Made by a program: the position numbers and the translations under genes | The notes under the pieces: generated by a model | What the model was told of the DNA's origin: nothing | Database searches by the model: none | Seen by the model: only the letters and a program-made list of their open reading frames with translations | Assembly (NCBI GenBank): GCA_001898705.1 | Contig: MKUU01000006.1 | Location: 62,001-126,000 of the forward strand | Direction of reading: 5' to 3' | Length of the DNA stretch: 64,000 nucleotides | From: Caedibacter sp. 38-128 | GTDB lineage: Bacteria; Pseudomonadota; Alphaproteobacteria; Caedimonadales; Caedimonadaceae | In this document: positions 53,127-62,528 of the stretch, one piece after another | How positions within the stretch are numbered: the first letter of the stretch is position 1 | Layout of the letters: each line of letters opens with the position of its first letter

Positions 53127-55407
53127 ATTGAGATATTTTTCTTTATTTTCAATAATTTTGGTAACGTTTTCGCTCATATCAAAAAATGCTAAAAGTAGTG
53201 TTTTTGACCAGCGAATATCCTCAAATAATAAAACGAATAGTTTAATTTATGCTGATGAAGTGATTGATGAGAAAGACCTTGATCTCATTATTGCAAAAGG
53301 AAATGTAGAGATTGTTCGTAATGATCGAACCTTGCTCGCAGATGTTGTAACTTATAATAAGAAAACAGATCTGTTGACTGCCTCTGGAAATGTAAAAATT
53401 CAAGAACCTAAAGGAGAAATTATATTTTTAGATTATGCGGAATTAAGCAGTGATTTCAAAGATGGATTTGTTAACCATGTTCGAATGCTTTTTCCGGATG
53501 AGGCTCGATTAGTTGCCACCCGCGCGAAAAGAGAGCACGGGGAGTTAACTCATTTTGATAGTCCTGTTTATTCTCCTTGTAAACTTTGTAAAAATGATCC
53601 GTCTAAATCACCGTTATGGCAAGTTAAAGCCCGCCATGCCGAATGGGATGAAATGAAGGAAGACATTTATTATACAGATGCTTTTTTAGAAATGTTTGGG
53701 TGGCCAACGTTTTATTTTCCTTACTTTAGTCACCCGGCACCAAATGTGAAACGGCGTACAGGTTTATTAGCACCAACATTTTCATATATATCAGATATAG
53801 GAGCCTCAGTAACAACGCCTGTTTTTTTTGTTTTAGCAGAAGACAAGGATCTTACTTTAAGCCCAACCTTTTTTACGAAGAAATTTTTTATGCTACAAGC
53901 CGAGTATCGGCAACGATTTGAACGCGGTGAATTTTCAATTTCAGGCAGCATGACATCAGGCGAAGAAATTAGAAATCAACTTCTCCAAGACAGGCCCAAA
54001 ACAAAAGAATCGGGAAAAATGAGGTGGCATGTTTTTTCTAAAACACGTTATGAATTTACAAAGCATATTCGGGGTGGGCTCAATATTGAACGGGCAAGTG
54101 ATCCTACCTATTTTCAACGCTATAAGAATTTAGGCATTACACGGAATACTATATTAACTTCAAAAGCTTACCTTGAAGGATTCTGGGGAAGAAGTTATGG
54201 ACAAATCCAGAATGTTTTTTTCCAAGGGCTTAGGGACGGAGACCGGTCCGCAACGACACCTAAAATGCTTCCTATGGTGGATTACAATTTTCTTTCCCAA
54301 CCCGATAGTTTAGGGGGCCGCTTCAGTTTTGATGGTAATTTTCTTTCATTAACTCGAAAAGAAGGAACAGATATACAGCGTCTTTCAGGAACAGGTGGAT
54401 GGCAAGTGCCATACTTATCTTCTTGGGGAGAAATTTACACAATTGGGGCAAAATTAAGAGGTGATACTTACCATATTAAGGATTTTAATTATACTCGTCC
54501 ATCTGCCCAACAACCTACCTTGCAACAAAAAGGTCCTTTGTTTAATGGGACAATTTCTCGTGCCTTGCCTCAAGCCTATGCGAATTGGCGCATGCCTTTT
54601 GTCCGTCCTTTTGCAGAATATCGTCTTATTGCGGAGCCAATTATTGGTTTTGTAGCTTCACCTAATATTAAGCATCCGAACAAATTACCCAATGAAGATA
54701 GTCGTTTCTTTGAGCTTGATGATATTAATCTTTTTAGTGAAAATCGTATGGCTGGTCTTGATCGTATTGATGGGGGCACAAGACTTAACTATGGCTTTAA
54801 TACGGATGCTTTTTCAAAGATGATTGGAAATACCAATTTATTTATTGGTCAAAGTTTCTCTTTTAATAAGCCTCATGAAAATTTAAGAGGTACAGGTACG
54901 CATAAAAACTTTTCTGATTATGTTGCCCGCTTTAAATATAATTATAAAAATTGGATCAATCTTAAAACACGCTTCTTACTTGATCGAAATAATTTAGCCT
55001 CGAAACGCAGCGAGATATCTGTTGGTGTCGGGCAGCCTATCTTGAGGTTTCAAACAGATTTTATCCAACTTCCTCGTCTTGCTGAAGATCCCAATGATAA
55101 AGCCGGTAAGCAAATAAGATTTACATTGAGTTCTAATTTTATAGAAAATTGGTCGGCTAGTATTAGCACGACGCGTGAGCTAGGTCGACGTGGGGGTACT
55201 TTAGTAAATTCAGGAACATTAACATATTCAGATGAGTGTTTCATTTTCAGTCATTCCCTCAGCAAAACCTTTTATGTTGATAAGGATGTAAAGCCTGGAA
55301 TTACATATATATTTAGAATTGTGTTCAAAAATTTGGGTGAAATTTCACAAGGATTTGGAAATAAGACTAATTTCCTAACAGGAGAACCAATTCCTCAAAA
55401 ACGGTAA
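53119..55407 (+). CDS. lptD: LPS-assembly protein LptD
   Basis: 762 residues from ATG 53119 (MDKLRYFSLFSIILV signal peptide); a TTG at 53128 is an alternative. The N-terminal LptA-like jellyroll has DEVIDEKDLDLIIAKGNVEI and VTYNKKTDLLTASGNVKI. CKLCKNDPSKSPLWQVKARH and WPTFYFPYFSHPAP are conserved LptD segments, and CX2C is present at the usual place. The rest is the 26-strand barrel with ARFKYNYKNWINLKTRF. It works with LptE (21614). The end overlaps the facing glycosyltransferase gene by 13 bases. Confidence 0.94.
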   Translation: MDKLRYFSLFSIILVTFSLISKNAKSSVFDQRISSNNKTNSLIYADEVIDEKDLDLIIAKGNVEIVRNDRTLLADVVTYNKKTDLLTASGNVKIQEPKGEIIFLDYAELSSDFKDGFVNHVRMLFPDEARLVATRAKREHGELTHFDSPVYSPCKLCKNDPSKSPLWQVKARHAEWDEMKEDIYYTDAFLEMFGWPTFYFPYFSHPAPNVKRRTGLLAPTFSYISDIGASVTTPVFFVLAEDKDLTLSPTFFTKKFFMLQAEYRQRFERGEFSISGSMTSGEEIRNQLLQDRPKTKESGKMRWHVFSKTRYEFTKHIRGGLNIERASDPTYFQRYKNLGITRNTILTSKAYLEGFWGRSYGQIQNVFFQGLRDGDRSATTPKMLPMVDYNFLSQPDSLGGRFSFDGNFLSLTRKEGTDIQRLSGTGGWQVPYLSSWGEIYTIGAKLRGDTYHIKDFNYTRPSAQQPTLQQKGPLFNGTISRALPQAYANWRMPFVRPFAEYRLIAEPIIGFVASPNIKHPNKLPNEDSRFFELDDINLFSENRMAGLDRIDGGTRLNYGFNTDAFSKMIGNTNLFIGQSFSFNKPHENLRGTGTHKNFSDYVARFKYNYKNWINLKTRFLLDRNNLASKRSEISVGVGQPILRFQTDFIQLPRLAEDPNDKAGKQIRFTLSSNFIENWSASISTTRELGRRGGTLVNSGTLTYSDECFIFSHSLSKTFYVDKDVKPGITYIFRIVFKNLGEISQGFGNKTNFLTGEPIPQKR

Positions 55408-56534
55408 AGGTGCAAGGTTTGTTGGATAATCTCTTTTTCTGTAAAATTGCGTTCAATAATCTCTCGCCCTTGTTTCCCCATTTTTTTTCTTAATGGAGAA
55501 TTTGTAATTAATTCTTGAATAGCGTCAGCTAAAGAGAATGCTTCTTTAGAAGGTACTAAGAAGCCATTCTTGTTATTTTGTACGACTTCGCGACAGCCAG
55601 GGACGTCTGTTGTCACAATAGCACGTCCACAAGACGCCGCTTCTAAGAGAGTCTTAGGAAGTCCCTCTCGATAGGAAGGAAGCACGACAAGGTGGCTTTT
55701 TTGATAAACAGAAGCAACTTCTTTTGTGGCGCCATGCCATACAATTAAACCATCTTGTTGCCAGTTATTTAATTCTTGTGTCGTTATTGAGGAAGGATTT
55801 AAAGGATCGATGTCTCCCCAAAAATGAAATTGGGCTTTAATGTGGCGAGATCTTAAGATTTTAATGGCTTCAATAAGTTCTAATAGGCCTTTGTCTTTTA
55901 GCATTCTGGAAACAAAAGCGACGATTGGGCCCTTTTCTTCATCAATTTGTGGTTCCTTTTGATAAGAGAATATATCTGTATTAACACCAACGCCTTTAAT
56001 CAACACGAGGTGATCTTTTTGGATAATATGGCGATCAAGCAAAAGTTTTTCATCATCAACGTTTTGCAAGATTAAAGTAGAATTGGAGCGATTAAGAAGG
56101 ATTTTTAAAATCCTTTGGATGCCCTCTCGTAAAAATCGCGTTTTTAAATTTTTATGGGTAAAAAGATAACCTAACCCTCCAAAGGCATTTATAACGCGGG
56201 GAGTTTTGCTTATCCATGCAATCAAGCTTCCATATATAACAGGCTTCATGGCGACATGATGAACAAGATCAGGATTAATATTTTTATAAATAGTTTTTAA
56301 TTCTTTAAGGCTGAGAAGCTCTGTTTTCAGATTTCCACTCGAACGATTAAAATATTGTAAAGGAATTACCTTAATTCCAGCTTCTTCAATTTGTTTTTGA
56401 TAATCACTTAGAGAAGTAATCAAAAATACTTCATACCCTTCGGCAACAGCAACTTTTGCGAGAGGGAGGCGATGGGTACAAAAATACCAATCTTCAGAAA
56501 CAAAATAAAGAAGCCGTTTTGATTTTTTGCTCAT
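55395..56534 (-). CDS. Glycosyltransferase family 4 (GT-B fold)
   Basis: 379 residues. The N-terminal Rossmann half starts LLYFVSEDWYFCTHRLPLAK. The donor-binding half has FVSRMLKDKGLLELIEA and the GT4 signature HLVVLPSYREGLPKTLLEAA with CGRAIVTTDVPGCREVV. Typical roles are sugar transfer in LPS O-antigen or exopolysaccharide synthesis. Acceptor and sugar are unknown. The HHVAMKPVIYGS segment is common in the WbtD-like group that acts on undecaprenyl-linked sugars. Confidence 0.85.
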   Translation of the reverse strand: MSKKSKRLLYFVSEDWYFCTHRLPLAKVAVAEGYEVFLITSLSDYQKQIEEAGIKVIPLQYFNRSSGNLKTELLSLKELKTIYKNINPDLVHHVAMKPVIYGSLIAWISKTPRVINAFGGLGYLFTHKNLKTRFLREGIQRILKILLNRSNSTLILQNVDDEKLLLDRHIIQKDHLVLIKGVGVNTDIFSYQKEPQIDEEKGPIVAFVSRMLKDKGLLELIEAIKILRSRHIKAQFHFWGDIDPLNPSSITTQELNNWQQDGLIVWHGATKEVASVYQKSHLVVLPSYREGLPKTLLEAASCGRAIVTTDVPGCREVVQNNKNGFLVPSKEAFSLADAIQELITNSPLRKKMGKQGREIIERNFTEKEIIQQTLHLYRF

Positions 56535-56579
56535 AGATTACCTTTATGCTAATTTTATTTATCATAATTTGGAGGCAAC

Positions 56580-57236
56580 ATGAAACAATATCCTAAAATT
56601 TCGAGTTCAATACTTTCTGCAAATTTTGCATCCCTTGGGAAAGAAATTGCAGATATAACCCAAGCAGGGGCTGATTCAATACATATCGATGTGATGGATG
56701 GGCATTTTGTTCCTAACATCACTTTTGGCCCTCAAATTATCAAAGCGATCCGTCCTTACTCCTCTCTTCCTTTTGATGTGCATTTAATGATTAATGATGT
56801 TGATACTTCCCTTGAGATGTTTGTTACGGCGGGGGCCGATCGTCTTATTGTTCATCCTGAAGCAGAACCTCATATACATCGCATTCTTCAAAGAATTAAG
56901 AAGTTTGGTAAGAAAGCGGGTATCGCTCTCAATCCAGCGACATCGCCCCATGTTATTGAGTATTTGTTAGGTGAAATTGATTATGTCCTTATAATGACAG
57001 TGAATCCTGGTTTTGGCGGGCAAAATTTTATTTATCAACAGCTCGAAAAAATTAAAGTTGTTCGTTCTATTGTAGGAACACAGCCCATTGAAATTGCTGT
57101 TGATGGTGGTGTGACCCTTGAAAATTCTCAACAAATTATAGAAGCTGGTGCATCCACTCTTGTTGCTGGGACAGCCATTTTCAATAATTTAGGGTACGAA
57201 AATAATATAAGGCGCCTGAGGGGAGAAATAGCTTAA
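56580..57236 (+). CDS. rpe: Ribulose-phosphate 3-epimerase
   Basis: 218 residues. GGAGGCAAC precedes the ATG. The TIM-barrel signatures are SSSILSANFASLGKEI, HIDVMDGHFVPNITFGPQII (with catalytic Asp), FDVHLMIN, LIMTVNPGFGGQNFI and IAVDGGVTLENS. It interconverts ribulose-5-P and xylulose-5-P in the pentose phosphate pathway. A tRNA gene follows downstream. Confidence 0.97.
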   Translation: MKQYPKISSSILSANFASLGKEIADITQAGADSIHIDVMDGHFVPNITFGPQIIKAIRPYSSLPFDVHLMINDVDTSLEMFVTAGADRLIVHPEAEPHIHRILQRIKKFGKKAGIALNPATSPHVIEYLLGEIDYVLIMTVNPGFGGQNFIYQQLEKIKVVRSIVGTQPIEIAVDGGVTLENSQQIIEAGASTLVAGTAIFNNLGYENNIRRLRGEIA

Positions 57237-57317
57237 ATTATAATATTAAATTTTGTTTACAATTCTTTCTTGCAAATTCTTTATACTTGGTTATGATCCA
57301 CTCATATTTCTTGGGGC

Positions 57318-57392
57318 GCGGGCGTAGCTCAGGGGTAGAGCACAACCTTGCCAAGGTTGGGGTCGAGGGTTCAAATCCCTTCGCCCGCTCCA
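57318..57392 (+). tRNA. tRNA-Gly (GCC)
   Basis: 75 bases including encoded CCA. GCGGGCG pairs with CGCCCGC, the anticodon stem AACCT-TGCCA-AGGTT reads GCC, and the T arm is GAGGGTTCAAATCCCTT. Confidence 0.97.
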
Positions 57393-57551
57393 TTTAATAT
57401 ATAAGTCTTTAATAATAGTTATTTATATCTTATCGTTTTTTAGAAATTTTATTTATCTTTTTTCTATCCTTAAAATCTTAAGACGACTCAGCATTACAAT
57501 TTTCGGTGTTTGTTAGATTTTTTATCAATCAATTTTAAGGAGGCTATTTTT

Positions 57552-58730
57552 ATGCAAAAATTTATGCTGCCTATTTTATTTATACTATCTTTGATCCCTT
57601 GCTGTATTGAGGTTGATATTTCAGCGCCGAGTTTTTTAGAAATTGCTGCCTATTTTGGCGTTTCAGAGGGAAAGGTAGAGCTGACGATCGTATATAATTT
57701 TTTGGGATTTTGCATCTCAGCCGTTCTATACGGACCTTTGTCAGAATGTTATGGCAGAAGAAGAATAATGATTGTTGGGAATACTCTGCTTTTGATTGGC
57801 GCCTTTGGATGTGGAATCGTGACCACAATAGATCAACTTCTCGTTTGGAGATTTATCCAAGGTCTAGGAGCAAGTTCTTCCGCTGTCATTGTGTTTGCAA
57901 TGATTGCGGATATCTATAAAGGAAATGAAGCAATTCGATTGATAGGTGTTATAAATGCGATATTAACCTTAATTATGGCTACTGCGCCTGTTGTAGGCAG
58001 TTTTATTAACCGTGCTTGGGGATGGCGGGGTAATTATTTTATCGTTGCAGGTATAAGTCTTATTACGTGGGTTTTGTTGCTTAAAATGCTGCCAGAAACA
58101 AAAAGAAAACGCCAAAAACTTAACCTTAGAAAAATTCACCAAGATTATAAGATATTACTAAAAAATCCTGAATTTATATGTACTTCTTTTGTGCCAAGCA
58201 TGCTTTATGCTTCCTATATGGCTTTTGTCGCATGTGGACCATTTTTATATATGGGGACTTTTAATCTCTCAATATTTTCCTATGCTTATCATCAAGGAAT
58301 TATCGTGGCTGTTTTTTCCCTGATAAGCTTATGTTCTGATTACATGATTAAGATATTAGGAAAAAAGCATTGTACCATGGTCGGTGTAACGGCTTCTTTT
58401 ATAAGTGCTATTGTGCTTATCATGATAAGTCTTTTTTGGCCAAATTCTCCTTTTTTAGTAACGAGTTTTATGATCACTTTTTGTATCGGTTTTGCTTTAT
58501 GCTATCCAATAATTTTTAATGCCTCACTTGAATTATTTCCAAAGATTAAAGGAACAGCCTCTTCTTTGACGATGGCTTTGCGGGCATTAATATGTGCCTT
58601 AGTCGTGGGTTTCGCGAGTTTTCTTTACAATGAGCATCCTTTTTCAATATTTTCTGTCATCTTGTTAGCAACCTTTTTTGTATTTATACTAACGCGATCC
58701 TATCTCCTGAATAAGATGTTTAATTCATAA
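57552..58730 (+). CDS. Multidrug/metabolite MFS exporter (Bcr/CflA-like)
   Basis: 392 residues from ATG 57552, with AAGGAGG 8 bases upstream. Twelve hydrophobic helices are expected. YGPLSECYGRRRIMIVGN is MFS motif A, WRFIQGLGASS motif B-like, and APVVGSFINRAWGWRGNYFI matches the Bcr/CflA drug-resistance branch. ETKRKRQKL is the cytoplasmic loop. Exported substrate unknown. Confidence 0.86.
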   Translation: MQKFMLPILFILSLIPCCIEVDISAPSFLEIAAYFGVSEGKVELTIVYNFLGFCISAVLYGPLSECYGRRRIMIVGNTLLLIGAFGCGIVTTIDQLLVWRFIQGLGASSSAVIVFAMIADIYKGNEAIRLIGVINAILTLIMATAPVVGSFINRAWGWRGNYFIVAGISLITWVLLLKMLPETKRKRQKLNLRKIHQDYKILLKNPEFICTSFVPSMLYASYMAFVACGPFLYMGTFNLSIFSYAYHQGIIVAVFSLISLCSDYMIKILGKKHCTMVGVTASFISAIVLIMISLFWPNSPFLVTSFMITFCIGFALCYPIIFNASLELFPKIKGTASSLTMALRALICALVVGFASFLYNEHPFSIFSVILLATFFVFILTRSYLLNKMFNS

Positions 58731-58796
58731 AAAATGAAAATTAAAAGGTGTAAAAAGCTAACGGTATGATCAAGTTTAATTTATGGAGAAAATTGT

Positions 58797-59132
58797 ATGC
58801 CTATTACTTACGACATTTTTGAAAAGGTTGATTTAAGGTCTGGCGTTGTTGTTCAAGCTGAGTTTTTTGAGAGAGCAAAAAAGCCTGCTTATAAAGTATG
58901 GGTTGATTTTGGCCTTGAAATAGGGGTCAAAAAAACATCTGCACAAATTACAAAACATTATACACCCAAAAGCTTGATAGGTCGTCTTGTGATTGGATGT
59001 GTCAACCTTGAGCCAAGAAATATTGCAGGCTTTATATCAGAATTTTTGCTGGTCGGTTGCGCAGATATTAATGGAGACATTTGTTTATTAACAACAGAAC
59101 ATCAAGTCCCTCAAGGTCAAAAGGTTTTCTAA
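58797..59132 (+). CDS. csaA: tRNA-binding/export chaperone CsaA
   Basis: 111 residues, the usual size. ITYDIFEKVDLRSGVVVQAE, VDFGLEIGVKKTSAQIT, and the C-terminal GCVNLEPRNIAGFISEFLLV match CsaA, an OB-fold homodimer related to the anticodon-binding domain of MetRS. It binds tRNA and unfolded preproteins. GGAGAAAATTGT precedes the ATG. Confidence 0.93.
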   Translation: MPITYDIFEKVDLRSGVVVQAEFFERAKKPAYKVWVDFGLEIGVKKTSAQITKHYTPKSLIGRLVIGCVNLEPRNIAGFISEFLLVGCADINGDICLLTTEHQVPQGQKVF

Positions 59133-59280
59133 AATAAAATTTAAACTCTTTCCAAGAATGGGGTTAAGGAAGGGATATACGCAGATAGCGGTGAGTAAGC
59201 TTAATGATCGCACACATATCTGCTTGTTATCTAAAAATGAAGAAATTATATTAACCTAGCTAGCTTTTTTAGGAGTTACG

Positions 59281-60324
59281 ATGTCTCACTTTTTCTTAAA
59301 AAGAAGTATCATTCTATTTTTTATTTTCTTCTCGTTCTGTGGTGCCCAAGAACCACAATTTCAATACTTCAAAACATCCGATGGTTTGACGCTTAGGGTT
59401 GCTCACTGGATAAACTCGAAACCTAATTTATATTCAAAGACAATTTTGTTTTTAGAAGGAAGAGCTTCATTTATTGAGAAGAATCAAGAAACAATTCAAA
59501 ATCTACTTATTCAAGGACATGATGTCTGGGCGTTTGATTGGCGGGGACAAGGAGGGTCAAGCCGTCTTCTCGAGAACTCACAAAAGGTTCATATTGATCA
59601 TTATGAAACTTATTTAAAAGATCTTCATCAGATTGTTCACCAAGTCGTAAAACCTCAAGCTCGTTCCCCTTTAATTTTTTTAGGCGTTTCTTTTGGAGGG
59701 CATATGGCGCTACGTTATGCACTCGCTCATGGGGAAGATCTTGAAGGAATGATCCTTGTCTCACCTATGCTTGATATTCATACAAATCCCTTTCCTTATG
59801 CTCTAGCTCGTGCGTTGACAAGAACTGCATTGTTTTTAGGGCTTGGTGAGATATATGCGGCTGGATACGGGGACTATAATCCTCTTAAAGGAGTTTTTGA
59901 GAAAAATGTTACGACACAAGATCGTTTCCGTTATGAGTATCAAAGAGAATTATGCATAAATAATATGCAGCTGGTGACAGGAGGGCCCACATACAGTTGG
60001 GTAAATGCAACTTTTAAGTCCATTGATTATATTCAGCAACCAGGCTTTTTAGAATCAATTAAAGTACCAACCCTTATTCTCAGCGCAGGTCTTGATAAAG
60101 TAGTTAACAATTCACGGGATAAAGAATTTTGTCGTAAGATGACTAATTGTCGCCAAAAGACATACTTGAATGCCTATCACAATATTCCCAATGAAAAAAA
60201 TATTATTAGAGAACAATTTTTAACAGATGCTGCTCACTTCTTAAAGAATTTAGATTCTTACCCTTCAGCAATAACCCCCTCAAGAGTAGAAAATAATATA
60301 AAAGCCGATAAAGCTTTAACTTAG
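59281..60324 (+). CDS. Exported alpha/beta hydrolase (monoglyceride lipase/lysophospholipase-like)
   Basis: 347 residues with AGGAG upstream. Signal peptide FLKRSIILFFIFFSFCG. LFLEGRASFIEKNQETIQNL and VWAFDWRGQGGSSRLLE are typical of the S33/PldB branch; the nucleophile elbow is LGVSFGGHMALR; LILSAGLDKVV supplies the Asp turn and the late His is probable near AYHNI. Likely acts on lipids or esters in the envelope or host. It ends with a 4-base convergent overlap with the aminotransferase. Confidence 0.82.
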   Translation: MSHFFLKRSIILFFIFFSFCGAQEPQFQYFKTSDGLTLRVAHWINSKPNLYSKTILFLEGRASFIEKNQETIQNLLIQGHDVWAFDWRGQGGSSRLLENSQKVHIDHYETYLKDLHQIVHQVVKPQARSPLIFLGVSFGGHMALRYALAHGEDLEGMILVSPMLDIHTNPFPYALARALTRTALFLGLGEIYAAGYGDYNPLKGVFEKNVTTQDRFRYEYQRELCINNMQLVTGGPTYSWVNATFKSIDYIQQPGFLESIKVPTLILSAGLDKVVNNSRDKEFCRKMTNCRQKTYLNAYHNIPNEKNIIREQFLTDAAHFLKNLDSYPSAITPSRVENNIKADKALT

Positions 60325-61526
60325 CCTTGAAGTTCTGAGACAGCCTTTTTTATTCTTTCGCATGCTATACGCAATTTAGGTAAGTCCGTAGCATAAGATA
60401 AACGAAAATAAGGTGAAAGACCAAACGCTGATCCTGGAACAACAGCTATTCCGTAAGTTTCAAGTAAATAACTTGCAAAATCCTGATCGGAGGTGATGAT
60501 CTCACCCTTAAGGATGGATTTTCCTATAACACCTTGGCAATTAATATACATGTAAAAAGCCCCCTCTGGAGGGACACAAGAGAATTCCTTAATTTGTTTC
60601 ATTTCATTAAAAACAAGATTTCTTCTTTCTTGAAGAGTTTTATTCCAATTCTCTAAAAACGTTTGAGGACCATTAAGAGCTGCTACGGCTGCTGCTTGAG
60701 AAATGGTACTCGGGCTAGAGGTGGAATGTGATTGGATGTTTGTCATAGCTTGAATAAGCCATTGAGGTCCTCCTGCATATCCTAGGCGCCATCCTGTCAT
60801 CCCATACGCTTTAGAAACCCCATTGAGAGTCAATGTACGTACTTTTAGGCGAGGTTCTAAAGAAGCTATTGTGTAAAAAGGTTCAGCTTTGAATCGTACG
60901 TGTTCATAAATGTCGTCACTTAGAATCATAACGTGTGGATATTTGAGTAACACCTCGGCAATTGCTGCTAGTTCTTCTTTAGTATAAATAGCGCCGGTAG
61001 GATTTGATGGTGAATTTAATATCAGCCATTTTGTTCGGGGCGTGATACTTTTTTCCAATATCTCAGGGCTGATTTTAAAATGTTCTTCTTGTGAACAATC
61101 AATAATAATAGGTTTTCCCTCAGTCAAGTATACAATATCTATATAAGAAACCCAATAAGGAGCCGGTACAATCACTTCATCATTGGGACCTACTGTTGCG
61201 AGAAATGCGTTGAAGATGGATTGCTTTGCGCCTGTGGAGGCTATAATTTCATAAGGCTTGTAATCAAGGTTATTTTCTCGCCTAAATTTTTCAATAATGG
61301 CTTGTTTTAAGATAGGTGTCCCCCCTACAGCCGTGTATTTCATGTCTCCCTGCTTGATAGATTCGCAAGCAGCTTCACAAATCCATGAGGGGGTTGGGAA
61401 ATCTAATTCTCCAGTTGTTAAAGAGATAATATCGTGCCCTTGAGCCTTTAATTCACTGGCTTTTTGGCTTAGACTTAAGGTTGAAGAAGGTTTTACGCAT
61501 TTTAGTCGGTCACTTATAGAAATCAT
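60321..61526 (-). CDS. aspC: Aspartate aminotransferase (class I, PLP-dependent)
   Basis: 401 residues. ALTTGELDFPTP-like LTTGELDFPTPSW, VGGTPILKQAI, LNSPSNPTGAIYTKEEL, DDIYEHVRF and the PLP-binding LNGVSKAYGMTGWRLGYAGG (Lys in SKAYG) are conserved. FRLSYATDLPKL supplies the C-terminal arginine region. It transfers amino groups between aspartate and 2-oxoglutarate; the alphaproteobacterial type may also serve as prephenate aminotransferase. Monocistronic by spacing. Confidence 0.92.
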   Translation of the reverse strand: MISISDRLKCVKPSSTLSLSQKASELKAQGHDIISLTTGELDFPTPSWICEAACESIKQGDMKYTAVGGTPILKQAIIEKFRRENNLDYKPYEIIASTGAKQSIFNAFLATVGPNDEVIVPAPYWVSYIDIVYLTEGKPIIIDCSQEEHFKISPEILEKSITPRTKWLILNSPSNPTGAIYTKEELAAIAEVLLKYPHVMILSDDIYEHVRFKAEPFYTIASLEPRLKVRTLTLNGVSKAYGMTGWRLGYAGGPQWLIQAMTNIQSHSTSSPSTISQAAAVAALNGPQTFLENWNKTLQERRNLVFNEMKQIKEFSCVPPEGAFYMYINCQGVIGKSILKGEIITSDQDFASYLLETYGIAVVPGSAFGLSPYFRLSYATDLPKLRIACERIKKAVSELQG

Positions 61527-61622
61527 ATCTACATAGCCTATGTTTTAAAAAGAAAATTTTCACATTATGAATATTCTTATAAATGACAATATAAATATTT
61601 TATAGATAATTTTAAATCCTAT

Positions 61623-62528
61623 CTAATGTAAATTTTTAGGCCATCGACGATGAAGCCATAACCACTGTTCTGGGTGTTGTCGAATCCAGCTTTCAAAAAG
61701 TTCGTTCATTTGTTCTAAGAGATCTGTTGTTTGCTCTTGGAGATCACCATTAACTCTTGGCTTAAGAGGCGGATGGTATGTGACACGAAAATGAGCGTTG
61801 GGAAGCCTCTCAACCTGAATAGGAATAAAAGGGCAATTAAGCTTTAAAGCAATACGTGCTGGAGCAGAGGGGGTCATAGCTGGGAGACCAAAAAAAGGAA
61901 TAAGTTCTCCTTCACGTAATTTCTGATCTAAAAGGACAGAAACAATGCCTCCTTTTCGAAGAGTTTCTATCATTTTTCGAGCTCCATCTGGCCCTTTTGT
62001 AATAACTTCTTGCGCAATTTTCTTATGGACAAAATGAATTAACTTATCAGTTAAAGGATAGTTTAGTCGTCTATATAATTGGGTAATCTTAAGGCCTTTT
62101 TGTGTACCCGCCATCGTTGCAAGTTCCCAGTGTGCAAGATGTGCCAGAAATAGAATGGCAGGGCCTCCATTTTTATGGAGTTGTTCAATAATTTCACTTC
62201 CAACCACTTCAACTCGACTATCCGACTCGTAAATTTTAAGGCGAGGAAGGGAAATATATTCAAAGACAACACGTGCCAAATTTTCCCACATGCCCGTGAT
62301 AATTTTTTTACGTTCAGCAAAAGAAAGTTCAGGCATTACAAGTTCAACATTTTTATAAGCGCGGCGTGACATAGGAAGGTAAGGCAAAGAAAATCTTGCA
62401 ATAAAACCTATTCCATTCGAAACCCAAGCAAGAGGCAAGCAATAAAGGATGGTATATAGAAGACCTATGATGGCAACTTGCAAAAAATCTATGAAGAAAC
62501 GGATTAATTCTTTAATTTTTCTTTTCAT
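61623..62528 (-). CDS. Lipid A acyltransferase (LpxL/HtrB-like)
   Basis: 301 residues from ATG 62528 (a TTG 9 bases earlier is possible); overlaps lpxK by 17 bases. An N-terminal hydrophobic helix (VAIIGLLYTILYCLPLAWV) anchors it at the inner membrane. The H-x4-E catalytic motif is HLAHWE, followed by LYRRLNYPL and SVLLDQKLREGELIPFFG. It transfers a secondary acyl chain to Kdo2-lipid IVA. lpxK and waaA upstream are the same pathway. LpxL versus LpxM cannot be told. Confidence 0.85.
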   Translation of the reverse strand: MKRKIKELIRFFIDFLQVAIIGLLYTILYCLPLAWVSNGIGFIARFSLPYLPMSRRAYKNVELVMPELSFAERKKIITGMWENLARVVFEYISLPRLKIYESDSRVEVVGSEIIEQLHKNGGPAILFLAHLAHWELATMAGTQKGLKITQLYRRLNYPLTDKLIHFVHKKIAQEVITKGPDGARKMIETLRKGGIVSVLLDQKLREGELIPFFGLPAMTPSAPARIALKLNCPFIPIQVERLPNAHFRVTYHPPLKPRVNGDLQEQTTDLLEQMNELFESWIRQHPEQWLWLHRRWPKNLH